Shown here: positions 38,097-48,140 of the stretch, in pieces
Position numbering within the stretch: the first letter of the stretch is position 1
How the letters are laid out: each line of letters starts with the position of its first letter
Assembly: GCF_000344135.1 (NCBI RefSeq)
Contig: NZ_BAOP01000004.1
Coordinates: forward strand, 62,001-126,000
Length of the DNA: 64,000 nt
Direction: 5' to 3'
Source: Gordonia malaquae NBRC 108250
Lineage (GTDB): Bacteria; Actinomycetota; Actinomycetes; Mycobacteriales; Mycobacteriaceae
Notes under the pieces: generated by a model
Database searches by the model: none
What the model saw: the letters and a program-made list of their open reading frames with translations, nothing else
Told to the model about the DNA's origin: nothing
Program-made: the position numbers and the translations under genes

Positions 38097-39377
38097 ATGA
38101 CAGCCCCCGCCGACCCGTTGATCGGCCGCGTTCTCGAGCGGCGATATCAGATCGACGCTCCGATCGCGCGCGGTGGAATGTCGTCGGTGTACGTCGGGAC
38201 CGATGTCCGGCTGCATCGTCGAGTCGCGATCAAAGTGATGGATGCGCGGTACGTGGGCGATCCCCAGTTCCTCCGACGCTTCGAGTTCGAGGCGCGCGCC
38301 GTCGCAGGATTGAGCCATCCGGGACTCGTCGCCGTGTACGACCAGAGCATCGACGGCGACATCGCATTCCTGGTCATGGAACTCGTCCGGGGCGGCAGCA
38401 TCCGTGAACTCCTCCGCGAACGCGGCCCCATGCCGCCGCATGCGGTCGCGGCGATCGGAATCCCGATGCTCGGCGGTCTCGGGACCGCTCATCGCGCGGG
38501 CCTGGTCCACCGCGACGTGAAGCCCGAGAACGTGCTGATCTCCGACACCGGAGACATCAAGGTGGCCGACTTCGGCCTGGTTCGCGCCGTCGCCGAAGCC
38601 GGCGTCACATCGGCGAGCGTGATCCTCGGAACGGCCGCCTACCTTTCTCCGGAGCAGGTGTCGTCCACCGACATCGACGCGCGCAGCGACGTCTACTCCG
38701 CAGGCATCCTGATGTTCGAATTGCTCACCGGCAGGCAACCGTTCAGCGGCTCCACCCAGCTCGCGCTCGCCTACCAGCGACTGAGCTACGACGTGCCCGC
38801 CCCCGGAGACCTGATCCCCGGGGTCCCCCCGCAGTTCGACGACATCGTGCTCCGTGCCACCGAGCGGCGCCCCGATGATCGGTTCGCCGACGGATTTGCG
38901 ATGCAGCACGCCATCCTCGACGCCGTCGACGAGATCGGCCTGCCGCCGTTCACCGTCCCCGCGCCGAGCCAGGCGTCGGCCCGCGTGACGAACGCGATCG
39001 CCCGCCCCGTCGTGCCCCGCCCCGTCGCCCCGCCTGCGGTCGCTCGACCGGCAGTCGCCGGGACCCGACAGGCCACCGACCCCGATCGATTCGACGATGA
39101 CGCCGACTACGACGACTACGCGGACGACGATCACTGGGACGACGACTACCAGGACGCCCGCTACGCGGACGACGACTGGGACCACGACGAGGAGCCCAAC
39201 GACGCGCGGTCGGCGCGCCGAGTGCACCGTGGTGCCCGACCTCGACAACCCGATGTCGATGACGACCCTCTGCCGCCCTCTCGCCGTATGGCGGCTGTCG
39301 TCTGGTTTCTCCTGGTCACCGCCATCGCGGCGGGCATCGGAACACTCGGCTGGGCGCTCGGCTCCGCAGTCGCCTGA
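38097..39377 (+). CDS. pknL: Ser/Thr protein kinase PknL
   Basis: 426 residues. The kinase domain covers about 1-275. The glycine loop is ARGGMSSVYVG, Lys46 is in VAIKVMD, the catalytic loop is VHRDVKPENVL (Asp140), DFG is at 158-160, and the activation segment TSASVILGTAAYLSPEQ includes candidate autophosphorylation Ser/Thr. A Pro/Ala-rich and very acidic Asp/Tyr juxtamembrane linker follows (about 290-390), then a C-terminal transmembrane helix and a few extracytoplasmic residues, so there is no sensor domain, as in M. tuberculosis PknL. It is probably the kinase for the divergent Rv2175c-like regulator. Confidence 0.95.
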   Translation: MTAPADPLIGRVLERRYQIDAPIARGGMSSVYVGTDVRLHRRVAIKVMDARYVGDPQFLRRFEFEARAVAGLSHPGLVAVYDQSIDGDIAFLVMELVRGGSIRELLRERGPMPPHAVAAIGIPMLGGLGTAHRAGLVHRDVKPENVLISDTGDIKVADFGLVRAVAEAGVTSASVILGTAAYLSPEQVSSTDIDARSDVYSAGILMFELLTGRQPFSGSTQLALAYQRLSYDVPAPGDLIPGVPPQFDDIVLRATERRPDDRFADGFAMQHAILDAVDEIGLPPFTVPAPSQASARVTNAIARPVVPRPVAPPAVARPAVAGTRQATDPDRFDDDADYDDYADDDHWDDDYQDARYADDDWDHDEEPNDARSARRVHRGARPRQPDVDDDPLPPSRRMAAVVWFLLVTAIAAGIGTLGWALGSAVA

Positions 39378-39530
39378 TCGCCAGACGCAGCTGGGCGGGC
39401 AATTCGTCCGTTCGAATGAACTCTGCGTGGAGGCGGGTTCGCAGGCCCATTTTTGTCGGACCACGTTCCTACCTTGATGTCCACCAGCAACCGGGCGTCC
39501 CGCCCGGAGCTCCTCACAAAGGACATCCCA
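39378..39530. other. Intergenic region between pknL and the DUF4352 gene
   Basis: No gene seen. It includes a perfect 7-bp hairpin, CCGGGCG (39491-39497) with CGCCCGG (39501-39507), 23 bases before the GTG of the next gene. This may be a pknL terminator or a 5'-leader structure. Confidence 0.45.
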
Positions 39531-40039
39531 GTGATCTCTTTCCGTTCCATCGCAGTCGCCGCTGTCGCCGTCGTCGCGCTCGGCGCCACCATCGCCTCCG
39601 GTGAAGAGGACAAGCCCGAGAAGGTCGACGGCGCGAACGCGACCCAGCAGGCAGCCGACTTCAAGATCGGCGAGACCGTGAAGCTCGGCGACTGGCAGGT
39701 GAAGGTCTACGGCGTGCAGGACCCGTATGTCTCCGACAACCAGTTCATGACGCCGTCGCCCGGCAACCGCCACGTCGTCGTCGACACCGAGGTGACGAAC
39801 AAGAGCGACTCGTCACAGACCGTGTCGTCGATGATGTGCTTCGAACTGCTCGACGAGAAGAACAAGTCGTACGACATCGCCATCACCGACGCCGCGGACA
39901 AGACGCTCGACGGTGACGTCGCTGCCGGCGCCTCGCGACGCGGCAGTCTCGCGTACGAAGTGCCGGAGACCTCGAAGAAGCTGCAGCTCAAGTTCAGCTG
40001 TGACCTGTTCGGGTCGGGCTCGGCTCTGATCGCCCTGTC

Positions 40040-40043
<4 letters not shown>
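39531..40043 (+). CDS. Secreted DUF4352-type (telokin-like) protein
   Basis: 170 residues. A hydrophobic N-terminal signal segment (ISFRSIAVAAVAVVALGATI) is followed by a β-rich domain of the DUF4352 style, with NRHVVVDTEVTNKSDSSQTV and a closing VPETSKKLQLKFSC. Two cysteines in the domain could pair outside the membrane. No lipobox is visible. The GTG start is supported by AAAGGA seven bases upstream. Its stop overlaps the start of the following membrane protein (GTGA), so they are probably expressed together. Function unknown. Confidence 0.75.
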
Positions 40044-42369
<2,326 letters not shown>

Positions 42370-42409
42370 GAGTTGAAGGTTATCCCGCCGCAGCAGCCAT
42401 AATCTCCCT

Positions 42410-43696
42410 ATGTCCTCCTCGATCCGCGCCGCCGAGTCCACGCTGCGCCGTTGGCGACCGGGCCCGGGGGTGTCGACGCTGACCGCGCTCGTGTTCATCG
42501 TGTCGTCTACGTTGCAGATCGCCGGCGTCCCGTTCACCTCGAGTTTCGGCACGCGGACCCGCTTCGACATGGACGTCTACCGTCTCGGCGGGCAGCTGTG
42601 GCATCAGGGGTTCAGCTTGTACGCCGACGGTTCGTTACCGTTCACCGAGGACGGGATCTGGCTTCCGTTCACGTACCCGCCGTTCGCGGCCCTGCTTTTC
42701 ACTCCGCTCGGCGCGATGTCGCTTGCGGTGACGAGCATCGGCGTCTCCGTGGTGACCGTGCTCCTGCTCGTGTATGTGACCAAGGTGACGTTCGACGTCC
42801 TCGGGGTGGGCGATCGTGCCAACCGGTGGCAGACCGCGTTGCTGCTGTCGGCGGCGACCGTGTGGTTCAACCCGTTCGGCATGACCCTGGGATTCGGGCA
42901 GATCAACCTGGTCCTGATGGCGGTGATCGTGGTCGACGTCTTCGTCATGGGCCGCAGACCCGGCCCGTCGACGGCGCTGCAGGGTGTCCTGACCGGTCTG
43001 GCCGCCGCAGTGAAGTTGACGCCGCTCGTGTTCCTCGGCGTGTTCTTGATGGCCGAGCGGATCCGGGCGGTCGCGGCCGGTGTCGTGGCGTTCGTCGGTG
43101 CCGCTCTCATCGCGTGGGTGTGGATTCCCGACGACTCGAAGACCTACTGGACCGACACGGTGTTCCACACGGGGCGCATCGGTGAACCCGAAGGCCGCAT
43201 CAATCAGAACCTGAATGCGCTGTGGTTGCGCCTCTTCGACGATGGAGGGTCGACGGCGTCGGTGCTCTGGGTGCTCTCCAGCCTGTTGGTGACGGTGCCC
43301 GCGGTCTTCGCTGTGCTCGCGGCACGTCCGCGGGAGGCTTTCGCCCCGGGCCCGATCGGCGGCCGGGTGAACGCGATGGTCGTCACGTGTGCGATCGCGG
43401 TGTGGGGACTGCTCGTCTCCCCGACCACCTGGGCCCATCACTGGGTCTGGTGTGTGCCGGCGATCGTGACTGCCCTGGTCTTCGTGTCCCGCACCGACTC
43501 CCCACGTGTACGTGCGGTGTACGGCTCGTTGGCCGCAGTGGGAACGGTGATCTTCGCGATGGGACCGTTCCAACTGCTGCCGCCGATCCAGGACGGTTGG
43601 TCCTGGTGGCAGCACATCGTCGGAAACGCGTACCCCCTCTGGGGCATCGCGCTGCTCATCGCCTTCTGGCGCCTTCCGTACCGACCGACGCGCTGA
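42410..43696 (+). CDS. Alpha-(1->2)-mannosyltransferase-like protein (DUF2029, GT87)
   Basis: 428 residues, about ten transmembrane helices. RTRFDMDVYRLGGQLWHQGF in the first large loop contains the acidic residue expected to be catalytic in GT87. GQINLVLMAVIV, KLTPLVFLGVFLMAERIRA and a late SPTTWAHHWVWCVP motif agree with Rv2181 of M. tuberculosis, which adds α-1,2-mannose branches to lipomannan and lipoarabinomannan from polyprenyl-phosphomannose. It starts 40 bases from the divergent exoribonuclease gene. Confidence 0.9.
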   Translation: MSSSIRAAESTLRRWRPGPGVSTLTALVFIVSSTLQIAGVPFTSSFGTRTRFDMDVYRLGGQLWHQGFSLYADGSLPFTEDGIWLPFTYPPFAALLFTPLGAMSLAVTSIGVSVVTVLLLVYVTKVTFDVLGVGDRANRWQTALLLSAATVWFNPFGMTLGFGQINLVLMAVIVVDVFVMGRRPGPSTALQGVLTGLAAAVKLTPLVFLGVFLMAERIRAVAAGVVAFVGAALIAWVWIPDDSKTYWTDTVFHTGRIGEPEGRINQNLNALWLRLFDDGGSTASVLWVLSSLLVTVPAVFAVLAARPREAFAPGPIGGRVNAMVVTCAIAVWGLLVSPTTWAHHWVWCVPAIVTALVFVSRTDSPRVRAVYGSLAAVGTVIFAMGPFQLLPPIQDGWSWWQHIVGNAYPLWGIALLIAFWRLPYRPTR

Positions 43697-43722
43697 TCTG
43701 AAGGCCGACGGCCCGGGGGCGA

Positions 43723-44448
43723 TCAGGCGGCGGGTTCGCCGCCGTCCATCAGCTCTTCGGCCTTCTTGTACGTGCCGTCGGAGTTCTTGAGCTTCTGCGC
43801 GTACACGTCGACGTACTGCTGACCGGTCAGACGCATGAGCGCGTACATGATCTCGTCGGTCACGGCGCGCTCGATGAAACGATTGCCCGCCATGCCCTCG
43901 TAGCGTGAGAAGTCGAGGGGTTCGCCGACTCGAACAGTGATCCGGGTGGGCCGGGGAAGGATCGTCCCGGGCGGATTGATCCGCTCGGTGCCGATCATCG
44001 CCACGGGGATGACGGGCTTTCCGGTCTCCAGCGCCATGCGGGCGAGTCCGGTCTTGCCCTTGTACAGGCGACCGTCGGGTGAGCGGGTCCCCTCCGGGTA
44101 CAGGCACAGCAGACCGCCTGCGTCGAGGACACGCTTGCCCGCGCTCAGAGCACCCGCCGCCGCACTCGCCCCCGACCGGTCGATCGGAATCTGACCGGAC
44201 GAGCTGAAGAACCACTTCTTGAACCTGCCCTTGAATCCGCCCTCGGTGAAGTACTCCGACTTCGCGAGGAAGAAGATGCGTCGACGCACCATCAGCGGAA
44301 GGTAGAAGCTGTCGACGACTGCGAGGTGGTTCGACGCGATCAGGGCGGCGCCCGACTTCGGGATGTTGTCATGCCCCTCGATCGTCGGGCGTCCCATGAG
44401 CCGCAGTCCAGGGCCCATGAGGATGTACTTGAAGATGAAGTACCACAT
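43723..44448 (-). CDS. plsC: 1-acylglycerol-3-phosphate O-acyltransferase (PlsC family)
   Basis: 241 residues. Acyltransferase motifs are NHLAVVDSFYLP (H-x4-D), GQIPIDRSG, CLYPEGTRSPDGRL (E-G-T-R-S) and VIPVAMIGT. It acylates lysophosphatidate or a related lysolipid at the membrane. The position is that of Rv2182c. The N-terminal WYFIFKYILMGPGLRL is amphipathic and probably membrane-associated. Confidence 0.93.
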   Translation of the reverse strand: MWYFIFKYILMGPGLRLMGRPTIEGHDNIPKSGAALIASNHLAVVDSFYLPLMVRRRIFFLAKSEYFTEGGFKGRFKKWFFSSSGQIPIDRSGASAAAGALSAGKRVLDAGGLLCLYPEGTRSPDGRLYKGKTGLARMALETGKPVIPVAMIGTERINPPGTILPRPTRITVRVGEPLDFSRYEGMAGNRFIERAVTDEIMYALMRLTGQQYVDVYAQKLKNSDGTYKKAEELMDGGEPAA

Positions 44449-44506
44449 GCTCGCGTCCAGTCCCTTCTCACGACGGCCGCTCGGCTCGTCAGTGCGTCGC
44501 CTTACT

Positions 44507-45481
44507 CTACTGGCTCGTGCGGAGTCCCTCGCGGGCCACTTGTGCGGCGCCGATCACTCCCGCCGACTCCCCCAGCTGAGTTCCGCGGATCCGCGCGAGC
44601 TGACGATGGCCCGCACCCGTCACCGACGCGGTGTACTGCTCGCGTGCGTCGTCGAGGAACAGACCCGAGGCCGCCCCCACGCCGCCGGCCAGAACGATCA
44701 GGTCGGGGTCGAAAACATCGGCGATCATGCCCAAGCCCAGTCCCAGCCATCGTGCGAGGTCGGCGTAGGCGGCGAGGGCGACGGGGTCGCCGTCCGCGGC
44801 CGCCGCCGCGACGCGTCGCCCGGTGAGTGAGCCGGGGTCGGCATCCGACTCCGCGGCCAGCACACTTCGCGGGAATCGTTGTGATGCGAGGATCTCGACG
44901 GCCGTGTCGACGAGCGCCGTGCCGCTGCAGTAGCGCTCCCAGCAGCCCTTCTTGCCGCATCCGCACGGACGACCGTCGGGGACGACGGTGAGATGCCCGA
45001 GCTCCGGGGCCACGCCGAAACTGCCCCGGTAGAGTTCTCCGCCGAGAATCAGACCCGCCCCGATCCCGGTGCCGATCGCCAGGACGAGAGTGTTGTGCCC
45101 CCGTGCCGCGGCGCCGAAATGGAGTTCGGCGACGGCGGCCGCGTTGGCGTCGTGCTCGGCGAATACGGGCATGCCGATCCGCTCGGCCATGTCGGCTGCG
45201 ACGTCCGCCTCGATCCACGGCAGGTGAGGAGCGAATCGGACGGTCTTGCGGTCCGAAGTCAAGAAGCCTGCGATGGCGAGGCCCACGGCCCCGACCGCCC
45301 ACCGGTCGCGGAGTTCACCGACGAGCCGATCCAAGCAGTGTTCCAACGCGGAGGCTGTCGACGGGGTCGCGGTGCGCAGGGTGTCGAGCATTCGACCTGA
45401 GGAGTCGACGACGCAGGCCCGGACGCTGGTACCGCCGATGTCGATTCCGACGGTGAGGTCCGTTCCCGGGGACGGCGTCAC
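44507..45481 (-). CDS. ROK-family sugar kinase (glucokinase-like)
   Basis: 324 residues. ATP-binding VGIDIGGTSVRACVVD, catalytic FAEHDANAAAVAEL, and the ROK zinc cluster CGCGKKGCWERYCSG preceded by ELGHLTVV. It lacks an N-terminal helix-turn-helix, so it is a kinase and not a ROK repressor. Glucose or another hexose is the likely substrate. M. tuberculosis has no ROK gene at this position, so it is an insertion relative to that synteny. It is three bases from the following small gene's stop. Confidence 0.9.
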   Translation of the reverse strand: MTPSPGTDLTVGIDIGGTSVRACVVDSSGRMLDTLRTATPSTASALEHCLDRLVGELRDRWAVGAVGLAIAGFLTSDRKTVRFAPHLPWIEADVAADMAERIGMPVFAEHDANAAAVAELHFGAAARGHNTLVLAIGTGIGAGLILGGELYRGSFGVAPELGHLTVVPDGRPCGCGKKGCWERYCSGTALVDTAVEILASQRFPRSVLAAESDADPGSLTGRRVAAAAADGDPVALAAYADLARWLGLGLGMIADVFDPDLIVLAGGVGAASGLFLDDAREQYTASVTGAGHRQLARIRGTQLGESAGVIGAAQVAREGLRTSQ

Positions 45482-45484
45482 GGT

Positions 45485-45835
45485 TTACGCTCCGGCCGAG
45501 ATCCGGACCGGGATCGACTCGAAGCCGCTGCTCGGCGCCGATTGTCCGGCGGGTGCCGAGCGGAGCGATTCGGCGATTGCTTCGAGGATCGCGATGAACG
45601 CGGAGAGGATTCGGGCGAGCAGGTCGCCGAGTTCGGTGAGCAACGTCCCCAATTCGGCGGCGAGTTCGGGAATGGGTCCCGGGACGACGCCGACCGCCGC
45701 GGCTGCCGCCGAATGTCCCCCGCCGATGATGGCTGCCAACTGATCGATGTTCGAGACCAGCCCGAGCAGCATGTCCTGCACCGGGTCGCCGCTCGCGGCG
45801 GTGCCGGCGCGGGTGTCGCGCTCGTCTGCAGGCAT
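45485..45835 (-). CDS. Small helical hypothetical protein (Rv2183c-like position)
   Basis: 116 residues, Ala/Leu/Ile-rich and amphipathic (ELAAELGTLLTELGDLLARI), acidic overall, with a polar N-terminus and a Ser/Gly-rich C-terminus. No catalytic motif is recognised. It lies between the ROK kinase and the ArsA-like gene on the same strand, corresponding in position to Rv2183c. Helical bundle or membrane-surface binding is a guess. ATG 45835. Confidence 0.65.
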   Translation of the reverse strand: MPADERDTRAGTAASGDPVQDMLLGLVSNIDQLAAIIGGGHSAAAAAVGVVPGPIPELAAELGTLLTELGDLLARILSAFIAILEAIAESLRSAPAGQSAPSSGFESIPVRISAGA

Positions 45836-45933
45836 TGCTCGTGCACTCCTTCGGAAGTGTCGGACGCCTGGTTGCTCGGCGTCGGGCGTGTGTGCGGATT
45901 CTACCGGGCCAGGCGGGCGACCAGCGTGTCCGG

Positions 45934-47142
45934 CTACCTAGCGGGCCCGGATCCGCCGTCCCGCGCGGGCCACACCGCCGGGTCGGGCGAAAAGGTCACG
46001 GTGAGCAGTCCGGCATCCCATCCGGCCCCGATGACTCGGCATCGTCGCAGGACAGAGGGCAGTCGGACGGGATGTCGGAAGCCGTCGATGGTGACCAGGA
46101 GGTCGTCACCCGATCGGCCGAGCTGCAGTTGGTCCGGCCGCGGCAGACCTTGCCTCCACGTGAGTTCGAACACAGTGTCCACGCCCTCGCCGGACGCCTT
46201 GGTGACCGTGAGCGCCCCGCTGCCACGGGGTCGTCCGCTCGGCTTCTGCGCGTGCAGCGTGATCTTGCGGATGCGGGAGAGCCGGTCGAGGACTCCACCG
46301 GAGTCCACCTCGTGAACGGTCACCGCCCCGTCGCCGTCGACGAGCGAGCGGACATGCTCGGCGACCGACACCGTGGACATCGCGGCCTCACCGGCGTTGA
46401 CCAGCACAGATCGCAGCGGGAGTCCCGTCAGATCGGCTATCGCGAGTTGATCGGCAGCGGCGCGGCGTCCACGGTCGCCTGCGTCGAGGACCAGATGCGC
46501 CGACACCGAATGCGGATCGATGAGCAGTTCGGCGAGATCCTGGCAGTCACGGTCGATGCCTTCGACCGCGGCCGACAGTTGAGCGAGCGCGGGCTTCTCT
46601 GCCGCCTCGGCGAGGCGTGCGTGCCGCGGCCACAGACGTTCCACGGCCGTCGACAGGATGACGGGTGCACGCAGGAAGGCGTGTGGATCACCGACACCCG
46701 ACAGGTCGACGACGACCCGACGCCACCGACCGCTGGTCGCAGCGTCCCGGATCTGCCGAAGCAACAGGAACTCCCCGATGCCGGGCAGTGCCACCATCTC
46801 GCCCGGAGCGACCGACGACAGCGTCCCGACGATCGGAAGGAACGCCCGGGCGGCGCTGACGGCCGTCAGGGCCGCCGTGAAGTCGGTCCAGGCCTGTTCG
46901 ACGACGGCCAGCGGGTCCAGGTGCAGGAGATCGGTGTCGGCGGTGATCGCCACCGGCTCGCCTGGCACGCGGAACACCCCGAGGCGCTCCGGCAGGTACG
47001 ACTGCCGGTCGACGGTGACCAGGAGGGTGTCGCGTTCGGCTCCGATGGGCAGCACTCCGCGATGCTCGTGCGTCGACGCGTCGACGGTCAGTGCGGCCGC
47101 CGCGGCCACCACGGACACGCCTGATCCGCCGGGTCCGAGCAC
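45934..47142 (-). CDS. ArsA/GET3-like protein with a degenerate ATP loop (Rv2184c-like)
   Basis: 402 residues from GTG 47142. The layout is that of anion-transporting/GET3-type ATPases: LGPGGSGVSVVAAAAALT at the P-loop position, VVVDLSGVGDP in place of the Walker B/A′ region, SVLVNAGEAA near the middle, and a C-terminal β-rich half (LTWRQGLPRPDQLQLGRSGDDLLVTIDG) like HSP20-type appendages of such proteins. The P-loop lacks the Lys-Ser/Thr of GKGGVGKS. The GTG has no ribosome site. An in-frame CTG at 47169 overlaps the preceding gene's stop (CTGA) and would restore the first β-strand (IDLTPIHLVLG). Confidence 0.8.
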   Translation of the reverse strand: MLGPGGSGVSVVAAAAALTVDASTHEHRGVLPIGAERDTLLVTVDRQSYLPERLGVFRVPGEPVAITADTDLLHLDPLAVVEQAWTDFTAALTAVSAARAFLPIVGTLSSVAPGEMVALPGIGEFLLLRQIRDAATSGRWRRVVVDLSGVGDPHAFLRAPVILSTAVERLWPRHARLAEAAEKPALAQLSAAVEGIDRDCQDLAELLIDPHSVSAHLVLDAGDRGRRAAADQLAIADLTGLPLRSVLVNAGEAAMSTVSVAEHVRSLVDGDGAVTVHEVDSGGVLDRLSRIRKITLHAQKPSGRPRGSGALTVTKASGEGVDTVFELTWRQGLPRPDQLQLGRSGDDLLVTIDGFRHPVRLPSVLRRCRVIGAGWDAGLLTVTFSPDPAVWPARDGGSGPAR

Positions 47143-47165
47143 CAGGTGGATGGGCGTCAGATCGA

Positions 47166-47603
47166 TCAGCCTTCGACCCTCTTCTTGAGGTCGCTCAGCG
47201 CCGACGTCGTGATCGCCTTCTCCGCGCGTCGCTTGAGTTGACTGATCATCGGGATCTTGAGGTCGACGGTCAGCGTGTACGTGACCTTCGTCGACCCAGC
47301 CACCTGCTGCGCGAGCAGGTACTGGCCACGCTGATCGCGCTGGAGATCACTGGAGACGAGTCGCCACGACACCGACGACCCGTCGTCGGCCCATTCGTAA
47401 CGGAGTTCGTAAGTGTCGGCGAGGACTCCCGCGTCGAGGACGAAGCGCACGTGCACCCCGCGTCCGGCCGCGTCGCGCTCGAGGACGGTCACCTCACGCG
47501 CAGCCCCGACCCACTCGGGATAGTTCTCAAAGTCGGCGATCACGGCCATCACCGCTGCGACGTCGGCCGCGATGATCGTGGACTGCTCGGTGCTGTCGGT
47601 CAT
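47166..47603 (-). CDS. SRPBCC-family protein (polyketide cyclase/dehydrase-like, Rv2185c-type)
   Basis: 145 residues. Start-domain fold: an N-terminal β-strand, then VMAVIADFENYPEWVGAAREVTVLER, RLVSSDLQRDQRGQYLL, KVTYTLTVDLKIPMISQ and a long C-terminal helix. Such proteins have a hydrophobic cavity for lipids or polyketides. The start ATG at 47603 overlaps the TGA of the preceding gene (ATGA). Possible partner of the following ArsA-like protein. Ligand unknown. Confidence 0.85.
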   Translation of the reverse strand: MTDSTEQSTIIAADVAAVMAVIADFENYPEWVGAAREVTVLERDAAGRGVHVRFVLDAGVLADTYELRYEWADDGSSVSWRLVSSDLQRDQRGQYLLAQQVAGSTKVTYTLTVDLKIPMISQLKRRAEKAITTSALSDLKKRVEG

Positions 47604-48007
47604 GCGACGCTCCCGGCGGTGGCGGGTCCACCGATCTCTCGGCCTGCCTCGAGGAGTTGTTTGACCTCGAAAGCCATCACCTTGCCCGCGACACGTCGCA
47701 GACGGTTGAGTTCGGCGACCTCGGCGAGCCAGGCGTCGGGCTCGGTCGGCAGCGGCGCGACGGGTTCGGCATGGAGGTAGTAGTGCAGGACGAAGCCGTC
47801 CATGCACTTCTCGTTCCAGATCTCCATGGTCCCGGTCAGCGGGCCGGACACACGCCAGCGGACACCTTCGTCGCCGCGGTCCTCGGCGACCTCCAACGTC
47901 AGATCCGGCCACCACCGCCGCCACCTGGCTCGATCGCCGACAACGGCTCCGGCCAGGGACGGGGCGGCAGCGACGAATGCCTCGTCAGCCACCTGAATGC
48001 TCGTCAC
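47600..48007 (-). CDS. SRPBCC-like conserved hypothetical protein (Rv2186c-type)
   Basis: 135 residues. VAGAVVGDRARWRRWWPDLT-type opening with tryptophans, then GVRWRVSGPLTGTMEIWNE, FVLHYYLHAEP and a C-terminal helix LNRLRRVAGKVMAFEVKQLLE. The pattern resembles the SRPBCC helix-grip fold. Its stop overlaps the next gene (ATGA), so two such proteins are made in tandem. GTG 48007 is chosen because the longer frame adds Cys-rich non-homologous residues. Function unknown. Confidence 0.75.
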   Translation of the reverse strand: MTSIQVADEAFVAAAPSLAGAVVGDRARWRRWWPDLTLEVAEDRGDEGVRWRVSGPLTGTMEIWNEKCMDGFVLHYYLHAEPVAPLPTEPDAWLAEVAELNRLRRVAGKVMAFEVKQLLEAGREIGGPATAGSVA

Positions 48008-48140
48008 CGAACCAGCATCACATACGCACGTCGCACGACAAAAGCCGCCTGGCACCGCGAGGCCGCGTCAGCGGGGATAGAATTACCGACCAGACCAATG
48101 CGTCTTGTCACATAGTCCTGTTCTGAGAAGGTGTTTCTTG

